Positions 22,680 through 34,590 are shown, numbered from the stretch's first letter. The stretch: 64,000 nucleotides of DNA from Epiperipatus broadwayi (GCA_028023455.1 JAQFVV010000451.1:124001-188000), one strand, 5' to 3'. Numbers and translations are program-made. Notes: generated by a model not told the origin, from the letters alone.

Positions 22680-23429
22680 AATGATTATACACAAATGTCA
22701 AAAAAGAGCAAAATCAATATTTGGGGGGAAAATAGATTTGATAATAATAATAAAAAAAAAACAAAGAAAAATATAAAAAGTGTAGAGATAGAAAATACAA
22801 AGAAAAATATAAGAAAACCATTTATGAAAGAAGCAAAAAAAAGATGAAGAAAATTGGGGAAAATACAGTGAAAAGGTACTAGAAGGAGAAAATGAAAAAG
22901 AACTACTATAAGAAAAAACAATGAATAGCTAAATATAGAATAATAAGAGCTGGAAATTGGTAGAAATTGTAGGAAAATGTAAAAAAGGAGAGAAAGTTAT
23001 AGAAAAATGTTGAAAGAGAATAAAAGACTGAAATGTATATTAAAAATTTTGTGGAAAAGACTGTAAACACAATTGTCATGCCCCAGTATGAAAACAGTAT
23101 TATAAAGAATGAAATTAGTGAGAATCTTAATTTAGTTGAAAAATCTAAAGTGGATGCGATAAAAGAGTTAAAAATTGATAATGCAATGAAAAATCCTCAC
23201 ATTCATTTATTGAGAAAGTCTCACACAGTGTAGAAAAGGTTTTAATAAATGATATAGTAAAATAAGTTAAAATTGGAATGGTGTTGAATAGTTCAGTAGA
23301 AAAAGCAAATTAACCATGATTGAAACAAGTAGTATTGCAGATAACATACATTGTATTAATATTTCTTGAACTTTACCAGCTGTCATATCTGTTAGTGGTA
23401 TACAGAAAGAAAATAGTGGTGTAAAGCCC
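22680..23429 (+). pseudogene. A-rich decayed ORF of unknown origin
   Basis: The plus strand is purine-rich and reads as lysine-, asparagine- and glutamate-rich peptide in broken frames. The longest open piece is 23033-23233 (66 codons, KNFVEKTVNTIVMPQY and on). It leads into a 30-bp tandem repeat in the same general direction. I do not recognise the protein. The base bias resembles that of the Penelope-like remnants near 4 kb, but no motif supports that link. Confidence 0.25.
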
Positions 23430-23658
23430 ATGGTGATCATAATAACCCCATGGATAAAATTAATATGGCTGCAAAACTCATAAGTAGAAATAATATGAAT
23501 GTAGAAACCATGGATAAAAATAATGTGGATACAGAAGCTATGGATGGTAGCTATGTGGATGTGAAAATTATGGATAAAAATAATGTGAATGCTGAGATCA
23601 CAGATAAAATAATATAGATGGAAAAACTATGGATAAAGAGACAGTGATAAAAGAACTG
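23430..23658 (+). repeat. 30-bp coding minisatellite (ten-residue repeat)
   Basis: Seven tandem units of 30 bp (one of 29) follow a 20-bp partial unit. In frame they read MDKINMAAKL, ISRNNMNVET, MDKNNVDTEA, MDGSYVDVKI, MDKNNVNAEI and TDKII before a stop. The 30-bp period keeps the frame, so it probably expanded while coding. The 29-bp unit marks later decay. Confidence 0.75.
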
Positions 23659-26118
23659 CAGAAAAGTTTACTCTTCTGTCAAAAATGGTACTTAAAAAGA
23701 CTTAAATTGTGAGAGTAATGATTGAAAAATTATTTAGATTTACAATTATAATTATTAAATTTCTCTAATTAAATTTAACTTGAAAAAAAAAAAAAGAGAG
23801 AAGCAGATTGTTTTAAACATTCTAAGAATGTACTTTTTAAAGTAAAACTTCTAAATGTAATTAATGAAAAAGAAAATAATATATATATAAAAAAAGTTTG
23901 AACAATATAAAAACAACTAAGGAAAAATATTTACACAACAACAAATGTACTTTCAAAAATACAAACTTATAAAAAGAGCTGAGTAAATTTAATCACTTCA
24001 GTGATAGATAAGAATTCAGAGAAATATAGTGGCAGTTAGAAATTTATAGAAAGAATTACAAAGTTAAAGACTTAATAGCATATTCTCTGATTGTTCTTAG
24101 AGGTCAGATAAGAGAAGTCATTTTACGCTTTGGAATGAGTTCCGTGCTGGAGTGCAGAGGCTGCAATGCACCTGGGTGGTGAACTGTAGGGGTAGCACAA
24201 ACTATTCACCTTAATAAAAAATTTAAGTTAATAGATAATCAAAAGAATAATTTAAAATAAAGAATGTTTCAATACATGATTTAGCTGATGTTAACTGATT
24301 GTTTTATTTTATTTTTGGTGTTATTTATGTGCTTGTATTGTTTTATCTGTTAGACCAGGTTTGTGATTATGTGGATATCCTATTTTTGAGACAGACAACT
24401 TTATTGTTTTTGGAGCCATTTCATCAACACTTTTATTATACATACATATATAGTCAATAGTATAGTCTAATTAACAAACATCAAAAATTTATGCTACAAA
24501 ATCGCTGTGGAAGCCCTCTAGCGACTGGTTCATTAATTAACTTTACTCTAGAATTAAATCAAATCAAAAACACTCTCATAATTCAATCTCATATATGGTG
24601 GCAATATAATTTTGCACCCAGATAGCACAAATCCACAGAATGGGCCTGATTAAGATCATGCTTAGCTAAAGAATTAGAAAAAAATTTGGATTAGTTGCTT
24701 ATGCATTTTTGAAAGGGTAGATATTCCTCATCATTATGATTCTGCCAAGAATTAATCAGCATATATCAAAAATGAGATATTAAGCTTCATTAAAACCTTA
24801 CTTGCACTGGATAAAAATGATTAAAATCATGCCAGCACACAACTCTGAAACTAAAGATTAAACATTGAAAAAAATCTACAATGTTGAATAAATTTTGGTA
24901 ATAGGGCATTTAAATTTAGGCAGATAAATTTGCCCTAATAAAGTATTAACTTTAAATTCAAATAAATAAATAATATTTATATTCACACAATTATATAATA
25001 AAGTTAATATTTTCTTATTGCAAATTTTATAGGTCAAATACATTTATTTCTTAATAATTTGTTTCAAAATAATAACTTTCTTAATGATTATTTTTAAAAC
25101 TGTATTGATTTTCAGTCTGTATATATATATATTCAGTGTGTATGTATATAATGGTCAATTTGCAATCTTTAGTGTCTATATAGGTATATTGGACCATTAA
25201 TAAAGGAGGGATTCCACCTTTGTTGTTAAAAGGAGGTTGCCTTGACAACAGTTTAAATATGTTGATTGTTATTGATATTGGGATTGTCTAAGTATTGACT
25301 GGTTTTTAATGATTATATATATATAAATATAGCATTTCACAAAGACAAATTTAAAAAGAATCATTAAAAACAAATTAAAATAATTTTATTTTTTGTTCCT
25401 GAAAAAAAAGAAAAAGGAACATATTAAAGTTTATTATAATTAACTGATCATGTCTAAACTTTCATAATTATTTATTTAATATAATGAGTAATAAATACTA
25501 TAGTTACATTTTGCAATATGTCTATGTAGTGAAGAAGTCCATGATAGGACTGAAAGCTGCTACGACTATAACCAACTTAAGGCAAGCTTTCCAGAGCAGC
25601 CGGAATAATCTTGACTAGAACTCACAAGGCAAGCTAATATATACAACTAGAAATAAGTTCAGTCATTCAAGCATGACCAGCTCATTATTGACTAAGTTAT
25701 ACATAAAATTGTATTTATTAATGGTATAACATGTATGTATATTTGTTCTAATAAATTATACATATTGACTTTGTGAGTGTCCCTATTTTTTGATATTATT
25801 GTTGGTTTGGATTTGAAACCTGCTATTTGGTTAAACACAACAGTATCAAATGTTATGTAACATATTTATTCTCTAGCACATAGGTTAATAATTGGTATAT
25901 AATTTGCTATTAATAAAGTTTATAAAAATATACTCATTTATCCTTTCTTATTATTTTCTTCATGCAATATTTTTACTTTAACCAAATCAAATGCAAATTG
26001 TCCATACCAATTATATAGAAGAATAATAGAACTGATAAAAGATAATATAGTGCTACTGTAGCAGAGAGAAAAGATGTAAAAAAGAAAGAATCTCTTTGAA
26101 AGAAGGTAAAATCGTAGA
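23659..26118. other. Intergenic stretch with minor repeats
   Basis: A GC-richer patch at 24115-24215 (GGAGTGCAGAGGCTGCAATG) is unidentified. The block 25218-25320 recurs at 52253-52345 and is listed separately. Otherwise nothing is recognised. Confidence 0.4.
25218..25320 (+). repeat. Dispersed repeat, copy 1 (with 52253-52345)
   Basis: Shared blocks are TTGTTAAAAGGAGGTTGCC, TTGACAACAGTTT, GATTGTTATTG and TATTGACTGGTTTTTAATGA, each followed by a short AT or CA/TA run. GTTGCCTTGACAAC resembles an imperfect X-box palindrome, but that may be chance. Confidence 0.55.
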
Positions 26119-27200
26119 TTGTGTTCAATGTCCAAAAGTCAATACCATAAAAAAAATATTGTATTAGTGAATCTGAATCTTTATTGTGTAGATAAGTATA
26201 AATTGAAGTTTCAAAGGATGATATTTATTAATAATGTATTAAAATCTGCAAAAAAAATAATAGGGTTATGTATTTGGATTTGTATCCATTCAGTGCAATT
26301 TGTTAATAATGTTGCAAATGTACCGTTGTATAAATGAAGACTTGATGTAATTAACAGACAAAAATCAATAAGAATTGAAAAAATATTAATTAAAAAATAT
26401 ATAAATTATTGTATAAGAAAGTTTATAATTGATGTTTTAAAGTTTATAGATGAAAATATTGCTGCTAGTTATAAAGATTATTATTTAAATGAGGCATTTA
26501 TTAAAGATTATTATCATAAAATGTAATAAGGATTGCCAATATTGTGTCCCAACCAGTAATTATCTATTATTAGTTTTCAATAATAATTATAAATAAAGCA
26601 GAAAAGGAAAACATTTCATTGAATAATAGATATATAGATGATCTATTTCTACATGGATAAAAATAAAGTATTTGTAAATGAAAAGTAATTTAATAAATTA
26701 AATAATTTGAAAAGAATAATGAAAAAGGTGAATAATAAAACAAAATATTTATATTTGTTTGTCTGCAGATCTGAAGAAAGTCTATTGAAGAGAGAGGATA
26801 TGTAAACCTGATTCTAAGATTTCTTTGATATATAAAATAGCTGACATAAGGTGCTTTTTAAGTTAGAAATAATAAATTACATAAATATAAAAGTGATAAG
26901 AATAAAAATATTACACTCAGGAAATGGTATTAATAAAAGACAGTATTTGATGTATTAGATAAGTGATTGAAATTTTGCAAGAAAGTTAAATAACATCAAT
27001 AATAATAAAAATCAAAAATGAATTTTGATACCATATAATGTAAAAGATAATAATAAAGGAATAAAGAATATAGATTTTGAGAATTATTTAATGTTGCATG
27101 TAATGTATGATCAACATAATATAAAATTATTATTTGCCTTTGTGGGAATCTTGATGTTAAAGAGATTGAAAGACCATTAATTATTATATAAAAGAACTAG
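26119..27200 (+). pseudogene. Decayed reverse transcriptase, probably Penelope-like
   Basis: A broken reading on the plus strand contains AASYKDYYLNEAFIKDYYHK, then GLPI (where a motif B glycine-proline block is expected), then KAEKENISLNNRYIDDLFLH at about 26597-26655. R-Y-I-D-D matches the catalytic Y-V-D-D box of Penelope-like and other reverse transcriptases, and the spacing from GLP fits. Many stops are present. No GIY-YIG domain follows within 600 bp. A LINE origin is less likely, because LINEs here carry FADD. Confidence 0.4.
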
Positions 27201-27640
27201 AACATACAAAAATAAACAATGCACACACAGCTTCCATATTTACTGACTATATGTGGTTATCAATTTACATTTGATTTAAATTTATATTTGATTTATTGCA
27301 TTAAAAATGAATAATAAAAAAATTTAAAAAGCTATTTTATTAACAGAGGAGGTATAGTGGAACCATGAATGGCACTATATTTTGTTCCAAGCCTCCCTCA
27401 TGTACAAATGTATATAACATATAGCACCTCAAGTTTTATTGATTACATTGATCAGAATAGAATATATATATATTGTTTTATTGAACTGCAAGTGTGCAGT
27501 GCGGTTTAATATATATATAATTTAGTAATCCTTAAAAAGAAGGTTGCATTTAAGCTTAATAACTTTTTTACATTGTTTCTGCCATGCCTTAACAATCCAT
27601 TAACATAACTTAAGTCCATTATATTAAAAAATAATAAACG
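27201..27640. other. Intergenic stretch, nothing recognised
   Basis: A short imperfect inverted repeat (GAGGAGGTATAGTGGAACC and CAAGCCTCCCTC) occurs near 27350. No gene. Confidence 0.35.
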
Positions 27641-27720
27641 TAATACAAAAAATGTCCATTAATTAAAAAACATTGTTATTACAATATTTTTTAATTAATA
27701 AGACATTTTATTTGTATTAT
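27641..27720. repeat. 80-bp hairpin repeat
   Basis: TAATACAAAAAATGTCCATT with AATTAAAAAACATTGT forms a near-perfect stem with the following ACAATATTTTTTAATT, AATAAGACATTTTATTTGTA, around the 4-base loop TATT. It is followed at once by a (TA)n run. It could be a MITE or a microRNA-like hairpin. Confidence 0.65.
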
Positions 27721-27924
27721 ATATATATATATATATAATACAGACACTTTTTATATGTATAGTATCATATATAAATTAAGATTATAGTACAAACAACATT
27801 TTAAAAATGATAATTATTTAGTTATTGATAATAAACTGAGGTGATACATTTATATATATTAAATAACCTCAATATTATCATATATTGTTTTAAATTCATA
27901 TAAATAAAGTTACAATAAAATACA

Positions 27925-28070
27925 AATGACCCCAATATGCATATTGTGCTGAACTAGCACTCATCAGTTGGCCCAGATAATCTTTAGTTTAATAAATGAT
28001 TAATAGTAGTCATTACTATATTTATCTAAAGTGGATGGTATCAATGATATGGGGTGAGTTAATTTGACAT
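27925..28070 (-). repeat. Family B fragment with hammerhead-like core
   Basis: The minus strand at 27942-27967 reads CTGATGA, GTGCTA-GTT-CAGCAC, AATA. The 5' flank GATTATCTGGGCCAA matches other family B cores. GAAA is degraded to AATA. The adjoining sequence matches the repeat at 22310. Confidence 0.55.
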
Positions 28071-28516
28071 TTTAAATTCAAAATGTAATTATTATAGATA
28101 TTACAGTATGTGTATTCACTGGAAATTAACTATCATATTGTTATTTTTAAAATAAAGTGAATAGTGAAAGGTCTGACTTTTGCGACTATTAAATCCACTC
28201 TAGGCAATATTCTTTTTTCTTCTTCAATACTTCAATAATTAAAGAATTAAGTTATATGTCTTCAATTTCCAGTGATAACTAATGTCTTAATGTAATTGAT
28301 ATGAAATTAATTTTTTGTTTATATATACAAGCGTAACCTCTGATTTTGTTGACTGGTCTCCTTTGAGATTGATATGTAAATGTCCTTCTTTTTGTAAATG
28401 ATTCTTATGGTTTGTGAATAAAATTTCCTTTTGAAAAATAAGCTAAAAATGGCTCACTTTTGGCTTAACATAGTTTGGACAAATATTATTATGATTAGAG
28501 CATGTCTTTAGCATGC

Positions 28517-28661
<145 letters not shown>

Positions 28662-28830
28662 AATGTCTGCTTGTCTGTCCATTCACACATCCATCTACCT
28701 ACATACCTATCTATCTATTTAGCAAGTTACTTATTTATCCATATACCTTTCTATCTATCAGTCTGCCTATCCATCCATAAACATTTATTCATTCATCTGT
28801 CTGTCTACCTAACTATCTATCTATCTGTGT

Positions 28831-29469
28831 AAAATAATCATATATATTTATAATACATTTTTCACTTAGTTGTATTATAATCTCCACTTTTTAAAACATT
28901 TGTTATTTTTTTCGTACGATCTATATTTAATTTTTTCTAGAAAATGACAATCAAACTTATATGCCTAAGCAGTTTCACTTTAATACAAGAAAATAAATCA
29001 GGGCAGGGGAAGTAAGAAATGTAAATTAATAAAAAATGTGAGGCAAAGCTTTTTAGATTATTACTTTTTTTAAAAAAAAAAAGATTTTAAGAAAAAAACT
29101 TTTAAAGGGTTGAGACAATCTGAATTTTCTATAAACTTTTTGAATGTGATTTTTAAAAAATATAAACTCCAGTTTATTTTTAAACTTCTGATTTAATATT
29201 TATGATTCATATTTCTTTTATTTTTGATATACTTTTATTTAATTAAAAGTTACCTTTCATATTTCCAATTGTTTTTGATATTCCTAGCACAGAATTCAGT
29301 TTATATTCAAGCTACAAAATTTAGTTTTGCACATTTATAAAAGTAGTCTATTAGATAAACCACCACACTAGGGTATACAGTTTGGGCTGTCAAATTTAGA
29401 AAAAATATTAATTGATTTAATTAACCAAAACATTAGAAATATAGTTAAAAGCAATGCTAAAAACATAGA
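28831..29469. other. AT-rich stretch, nothing recognised
   Basis: No recognisable feature. Confidence 0.5.
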
Positions 29470-29830
29470 GATGACACAGTTATTTTCAGAGAAAACATAT
29501 TCTCAGGTGAAAGTAAGGTTTTCAGGTGAAATTAGCATTTTTGGATAAGAGTAACATTTTGAAAACATAGTGACATTATTGGCTGAAAATAATATTCATT
29601 GATGAAAGGTACATTTGCTGGTGACAATATTTTGATTATGAGTGACATTTCTGGATGAGAGTGACATTATCAGTTAAGAGTGACATTCTGAGATGGAAAT
29701 AACTTTGTCAAGTGAATACGATAATTTTGGATGAGGGTAACATTTTCAGGTGAGAGTGGCATTTTTGTATGATTGACATTCTTAAATTAGAGTGAAATTC
29801 TGGGTTGAGACTAACAATTTATATGAATTA
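29470..29830 (+). repeat. Degenerate 19-bp minisatellite
   Basis: About 18 diverged units around GAGTGACATTTTCTGGATGA, for example GTGACATTTCTGGATGAGA, then GTGACATTATCAGTTAAGA, then GTGACATTCTGAGATGG. Unit length varies from 17 to 20 bp. Stops interrupt every frame, so it is non-coding. Confidence 0.8.
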
Positions 29831-31065
29831 CAGATGGTGTAGTAAAATAAAAACTTGATTAAAAAACAGTAATAGAAAAGGATATAAATTTATTACTATT
29901 CCATAGGAGATTATAAAAGAAGGCATCCAGAGTATATGAATATAAGTTGAAAAAAAAAGACATTAACTATTATAAAACAAAAAATCAGAGAGTTTAAAAA
30001 TAAATGTGAGAAGAAAAAAAAAGAGATTAATGTTGGAAAACTGTCCAGTAAACATCATGAAAATTTTTATATAGGCAAAAATAAAATTAAACTAATAAGT
30101 TGAAATGTTAATGTAAATAAGATGAAAAATTCCTGAAAAAGATTTCAAAGCCAAATTAAAGAATAAGAATTCTTATACAATAAAAACATAAAATAACTTG
30201 TAGAGAAAATATTATAGGTATAGTAATCGGAATCCTTTTTTTTTTTTTTTTTGCGAATAAAATAATAAAAAATGAAATAAAATATTATATTAATGATAAA
30301 ACAAAAATAAGCAAAATAATAGAAGAATTTGTAATAGAAAAAATAAATGCATTCAGATCATTAAGTAGGAGCAAAATAAAATGTCATTATTAATTAATTT
30401 GAAGAAAGAAGGTGACGCCAAGAGACATTTGCAAATTAAAATGATTTTAATAGAAGATAGAATATTATATTAAATAATACATACATAAAGATGTTAATCT
30501 CTAATATGATGTGATCAAACAGGATATATTAAGAAGAGGAGAGTCCCAAAAATGGGAGGAAAAGAATATAGTGATGAAAAAATAGATGAATAAAAAATTA
30601 TAAAGCTTTTTTAAATATAAAATATAGTATTTCTGTTGTTATTAGATAAAACAGCTATTAAATATATTAGTATACATTTCTACCTAATGGTAAATTGTTT
30701 TCTTATTTACTTCATTCCATTGCATCTAAAAATTAGATAAATAAGAGCAAAGATCACTGGATAAAGAGTTAAAACTGAAATATAGGTGTGTATAATGATA
30801 CATTTTATATAACGATATGGAAAAGAAGTTTGATTTCTGTTTGAATAAACAACATTTGTAATAAAACTGAATATGAGAAGAATTATTTATATATTGGAAT
30901 TAAAGATTCCCTTTTGAAAAAGAGATTTATTGATTGATTTATTAAATTATATAAAAAAAATTAGGATGCAAAACCCCTTAAATTTTCAGAACCAGGCAAT
31001 TAACACATTTGGTGAGTAGGGTTTTTCCCTTAACAATTTGATAAATAGCTGTACGAGAGGTCTTA
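29831..31065. other. A-rich plus strand, nothing recognised
   Basis: Purine-rich like the 22.7 kb region, with short broken frames. No motif identified. Confidence 0.4.
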
Positions 31066-31173
31066 AGTGTTGATGGTCGAGTGGTCAGCACAGCTGCCTT
31101 ACAAGCAGTTGTACCGCGTTTGCGGTTTCGCTTCCCGGCCGATGCTTTGACACATGAAAAAAAGAAAAAAAAT
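31066..31173 (+). mobile_element. tRNA-derived SINE, family S1
   Basis: TGATGGTCGAGTGGTCAGC (A box), the anticodon-arm-like CTGC-CTTACAA-GCAG, which would give a UAC (valine-type) anticodon, GGTTTCGCTTCCC (B box), GATGCTTTGACACATG and an A-rich tail. This is the clearest plus-strand S1 copy. Confidence 0.7.
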
Positions 31174-31815
31174 GAACTTCTTTTATTTTAATAAAGTCTG
31201 ACACCAAATAGAAGAGAAAATATTAACGAAAAAGATAAAAAAAAAAATATAAATAGCTTATTATCAGGGAGTTCATACAGATTTTTTTTGAAAAGTGAAA
31301 GTTTATCAAGAATAATGGCAATTTTTTTACAATGTAAAAACTATTCTCAAACAGTCATACATTTGCAAAACTATTCATTTTAATAATTAAAACATTTATT
31401 AGAGCTTAGAAAGAGTATTCCATGACAATATAGAATCAAAGATAGTTAAGATGTTGGAAATGATTGTCTTTAAATTCAAAATTAGAGTGTTAAAACCATT
31501 TGGGTGTGTAATATAATTAATACTTTTTCACTTCTAGCCGGCAAAATACACCTAGAAAAGAAGGTAAGAATTTTAATAGTTAAAATCAGTGCCTAGAAAT
31601 ATTAACCAATGACTACATGGAATCAAAGTTAAGGTGTTGGAAATCTATAAGGTATCAGTATCACTAATTTAAGAGCAGGATATTAAAAACATTTGGATTA
31701 GTAAAAGAATATTACTTACTAGCTGATAAAATACACCTCCAATTTCTATTCACTTAATATCAAAGTCGTTTGCGCTGAGTGCAATGATTGAAAGAGAAAA
31801 TATAAAGAGGCATGG
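31174..31815. other. Intergenic or 3'-flanking stretch
   Basis: Two related blocks (about 31385-31560 and 31590-31745) share GTTAAGATGTTGGAAAT-like and GCAAAATACACCT-like phrases, suggesting an old tandem duplication of about 195 bp. Confidence 0.4.
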
Positions 31816-31821
31816 TTTATT
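31816..31821 (-). promoter_or_regulatory. Candidate polyadenylation signal AATAAA
   Basis: The minus strand reads TTGCAATAAACC, about 95 bases after the stop of the open frame at 31917. It would fit as the end of that exon. Confidence 0.3.
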
Positions 31822-31916
31822 GCAAATAACAGCCACACGATAAACAAAAAAGACTCCTGTATTGCATTATCACATAGGTGATATATTTAAATTTACAAAT
31901 TTGCATACTAATTAAT

Positions 31917-32046
31917 TTATAAGTTTCCTCTTCTATACATCCATATTAGTGCCATGAATATGACCAGGCTGGTTGAAAGCAGTGCTAAATTGTAAATCTT
32001 TAAAGGAGTCATACGTTTATAATCTTTCTGGTACAGTGGATCTTCT
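31917..32046 (-). CDS. Possible terminal exon of an unknown small membrane protein
   Basis: The minus-strand frame reads EDPLYQKDYKRMTPLKIY, then a hydrophobic segment NLALLSTSLVIFMALIWMY, then RRGNL and a stop. The charge pattern (KR before, RR after) and one 20-residue helix suggest a tail-anchored or C-terminal membrane segment. A possible splice acceptor (CAATATATAG) lies at 32047-32055, and an AATAAA lies 95 bases past the stop. The frame stays open upstream to 32138, so the true start is unknown. I do not recognise the family, and chance is possible. Confidence 0.3.
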
Positions 32047-32285
32047 CTATATATTGAGTTATAAATGTATAAGTAAAAAAACATAGATTGAATTACAATA
32101 GTTCTTTTTATTATACCATATAATACTAAATCATCCATGCACTTTACTACTGTTACATAATGCTTTATTTACCACCCACTTTTACAGTTTTGATTGCCCT
32201 AGCAACCTTCTTCAGAACTACAACATAATACAAACATATGAATATAAATATACATGAACATATAACTTACATTCTATATTTATCA

Positions 32286-32372
32286 TCATGTGTCAAAGCA
32301 TCGGTCAGGAAGTGAAACCGTGACAATTGCTTGTCAGGCAGCTGCACTAACCACTTGGCCACCAACACTTGA
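32286..32372 (-). mobile_element. tRNA-derived SINE, family S1
   Basis: Minus strand: GTTGGTGGCCAAGTGGTTAG, the TGC-CTGACAA-GCA arm, CACGGTTTCACTTCC and GATGCTTTGACACATGATGA. It is close to the copy at 31066 but has lost most of the A tail. Confidence 0.65.
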
Positions 32373-32477
32373 CCATTCTATATTTTATTTATAGGTAACA
32401 ACCATTCCTTTTATATTTTGAATATTATGAAGGATATATTGAGAGTTTAATGATGTGTTTCATTGTATGATTTATTG

Positions 32478-32700
32478 CAATAGTAGAATGGCAGATTTTG
32501 AAGCTGAAGGTTCAAGGATTGCAGCCATCTCTATCACTTCTGGGGCTCAAACATTTTATGAACTTTCATGTAATAAATTGTTGCTCTATGTGATATAATT
32601 TAGTGGTAGAATGCTGGATTCTAATGCTCAAGTCCATGAATTGTAGCTTATATCTATCACTAACAGTGCCCAAACTTTTTATTAGTTCACATCAATAAAT
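32478..32700 (+). mobile_element. Two tandem tRNA-derived SINE S2 copies
   Basis: Copy one (32478-32580): AATAGTAGAATGGCAGATTT, AAGGTTCAAGGATTGCAGCC, TCTATCACTTCTGG and CATTTTATGAAC. Copy two (32597-32700): TTAGTGGTAGAATGCTGG, GCTCAAGTCCATGAATTG and TATCTATCACTAACAGTGCC. TAGTGGTAGAATG resembles a glycine-type tRNA A box and GGTTCAAGGAT a B box. Confidence 0.6.
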
Positions 32701-33105
32701 CATTTAATTATTTTATAATGGTACATTGTGCTACACAGATGAGATTATAGCTTATAATAAATTATCTCAAGAACATACAGAGCTTTTAAAAGACATATAA
32801 GTAAAATTTAAGAAAGTTAATTTTAGAAGTCATATGGCAAATAAAAATGATACAGTACCACTTTGAGAGAATGGAGAATTATCAAAACCTTTGGTTCATA
32901 ATTCCAGCCTCAATATAGCAACATTCCTACCATTTCTAAACCTCCACTACTTAGCAATACTCAACTTAAACAGTTAATTCTAAAATGTACAAAGTTAAAA
33001 CAATGTGATGTGATGTATTGTGGCTTCTCCTTAAATGAAGTCAAAAATATCTCAGTATATATGCCCAGATAAACTCGTTAGCCACTTTATATTCCATTCC
33101 CCACT
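32701..33105. other. Intergenic stretch, nothing recognised
   Basis: No recognisable feature. Confidence 0.4.
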
Positions 33106-33404
33106 CTAAATTTTCCCATATTCTGTGCCATCCCATTTCCACAACATAATCTTTGTCAACTCTATAATATTTATATCTAAATCCCCCTTATCTTTTCCCA
33201 AACCCAGTATAAAAACTAATAATTCATTTTCTGTATAATCACTTTTTTTATATTTACTTTTCCATAACTTCATTATATGTACCCTTTCTGTTTTCAAGCA
33301 TTTACATTCAATTAACAAATGCCTAATATTTTCTATTCCTTCCTTACATAATTTACAAAATAAATAACCCATATTTTTCCATTTATATGTATATTCTCTT
33401 GCCA
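33106..33404 (-). pseudogene. LINE C-terminal fragment with zinc-binding motif
   Basis: The minus-strand frame reads YKWKNMGYLFCKLCKEGIEN, IRHLLIECKCLK, TERVHIMKLWKSKYKK and on to a stop at 33106. C-x2-C, then H-L-L and C, is the pattern of the zf-RVT module at the C-terminus of several non-LTR reverse transcriptases. The 5' side is cut off by a family A repeat at about 33405, so the first 15 codons of the open frame belong to that repeat. Confidence 0.6.
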
Positions 33405-33620
33405 CCAGAGCAAGCCATAGTAACCAATGCATGCAACAAAATTTGTGCATAAAATTCCTGTTTATATCTACTCTACTAATATTCCCAGACTGGTTTCTAG
33501 CTTATAGATTTTATCAGCAAGAAGCCTTGGATCTACTGTGTGAAGATTTTGCCACTGTTTTAACAGCTTGTGTAAGCGTAGTAAATGGTAATCATGTGGT
33601 TTTAATGGTTAAATCTACAA
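33405..33620. repeat. Family A repeat, rearranged pair
   Basis: GCCATAGTAACCAATGCATG, TTTGTGCATAAAATTCC and the ribozyme segment match the unit. The inverted unit start (AGCTTGTGTAAGCGTAG and GGTAATCATGTGG) then follows near 33565-33610. Confidence 0.65.
33474..33532 (-). ncRNA. Type I hammerhead ribozyme, family A (mutated core)
   Basis: Minus strand: ATCCAA, GGC, TTCTTG, CTGATAA, AATCTATAAGCTA, GAAAC, CA, GTC, TGGGAA, TA, TTAGTA, 59 nt. Inner stem I pairs fully when G-U pairs are allowed, although both strands have changed from the consensus. CTGATAA instead of CTGATGA alters an invariant G, so it should be inactive. Confidence 0.65.
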
Positions 33621-34311
33621 AGCTTCCACCTCCACTAACTTCAAGCTAACACACCTCTTCATACTGCAGAAATTTAATATCCTCTGCAGTTTATCTCATG
33701 CCATTCTGTGATCACTTTAATAAGAATTAATTACACACGTTAAATTTAAATAAGCTAACTTTAAGAAGAAATTGTGGTGGTCAAAATAAGAAAACTCTTC
33801 ACATTGGAAAGAATTTCAACAACAATAAGCAATTATTGTAAAAAAGTATTACCATGCATATTAGTGATAGTTATTTTAGATTAATACATGTTTTAATGTT
33901 AATAATGTGTTATTAAAGTGATGAAACAAAACCTCAAAGAGTCACAGAGTAGTTTTAATTCCACTCAAAATAAACTTCTTTATAAAGAAACTGTTTTCAT
34001 TATAAAAAAGCAATGACAATAATACACAGATTAAAACTCACCATCCTAGTTATAAATTTCACAAATGCCCAGTATGATATATTACAATAGATTTTGGAAC
34101 TCAAGGCCCAGGGAGCTTCATATCAATAACTTTCAAAATTTAAATTTCTTATAAATTTCTAAACAATATACTGTAATTATATTTCATATTTGCTTCTATT
34201 TAGGCTTAACATATAAAATTCTTAAACATAAAACAATATCAACTCTTTACTGGAAAATTAAAAGATTTGTTATTATTATGTTCTTTTTATCTCCATTAAA
34301 GAAATAATAAG
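33621..34311. other. Intergenic stretch, nothing recognised
   Basis: No recognisable feature. Confidence 0.4.
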
Positions 34312-34411
34312 AGTATCAAACTCCCCATGCAGTAGTGCCACCAAGTGCAAGCTTTTGTAATCAATGGATGAAGAAAGGTTTGTGCATAAAATCCCTATCT
34401 AGTTCATACTC

Positions 34412-34470
34412 ATCCAATACCCCCAGACAAGTTTCTAGCTTGTGGTTTTCATCAGTGAAGAGCCTTGGAT
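34412..34470 (-). ncRNA. Type I hammerhead ribozyme, family A
   Basis: Minus strand: ATCCAA, GGC, TCTTCA, CTGATGA, AAACCACAAGCTA, GAAAC, TT, GTC, TGGGGG, TA, TTGGAT. The outer stem is perfect and inner stem I pairs fully with wobbles. Stem II is weakened (AAC against GCT). The core is intact. Confidence 0.75.
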
Positions 34471-34590
34471 GTGAGAGCACTGCACCTAGATCTTAGGATC
34501 TAATGCAATCCTTTATAGTTAACCAAATAGGTAAAAGGTAGCAGCTGGAGGGTTGCATTAGATCCTAAAATCTAGGTCCAGTGCTCTCTT

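Noticed and set aside
22685-22921. 78-codon phenylalanine- and leucine-rich minus-strand frame
   Set aside because: It is the complement of A-rich DNA, which gives runs of F and L by composition alone.
31066-31140. Possible functional tRNA gene
   Set aside because: The acceptor stem does not pair, the copy ends in an A-rich tail, and the same sequence occurs four times; it fits a SINE better.
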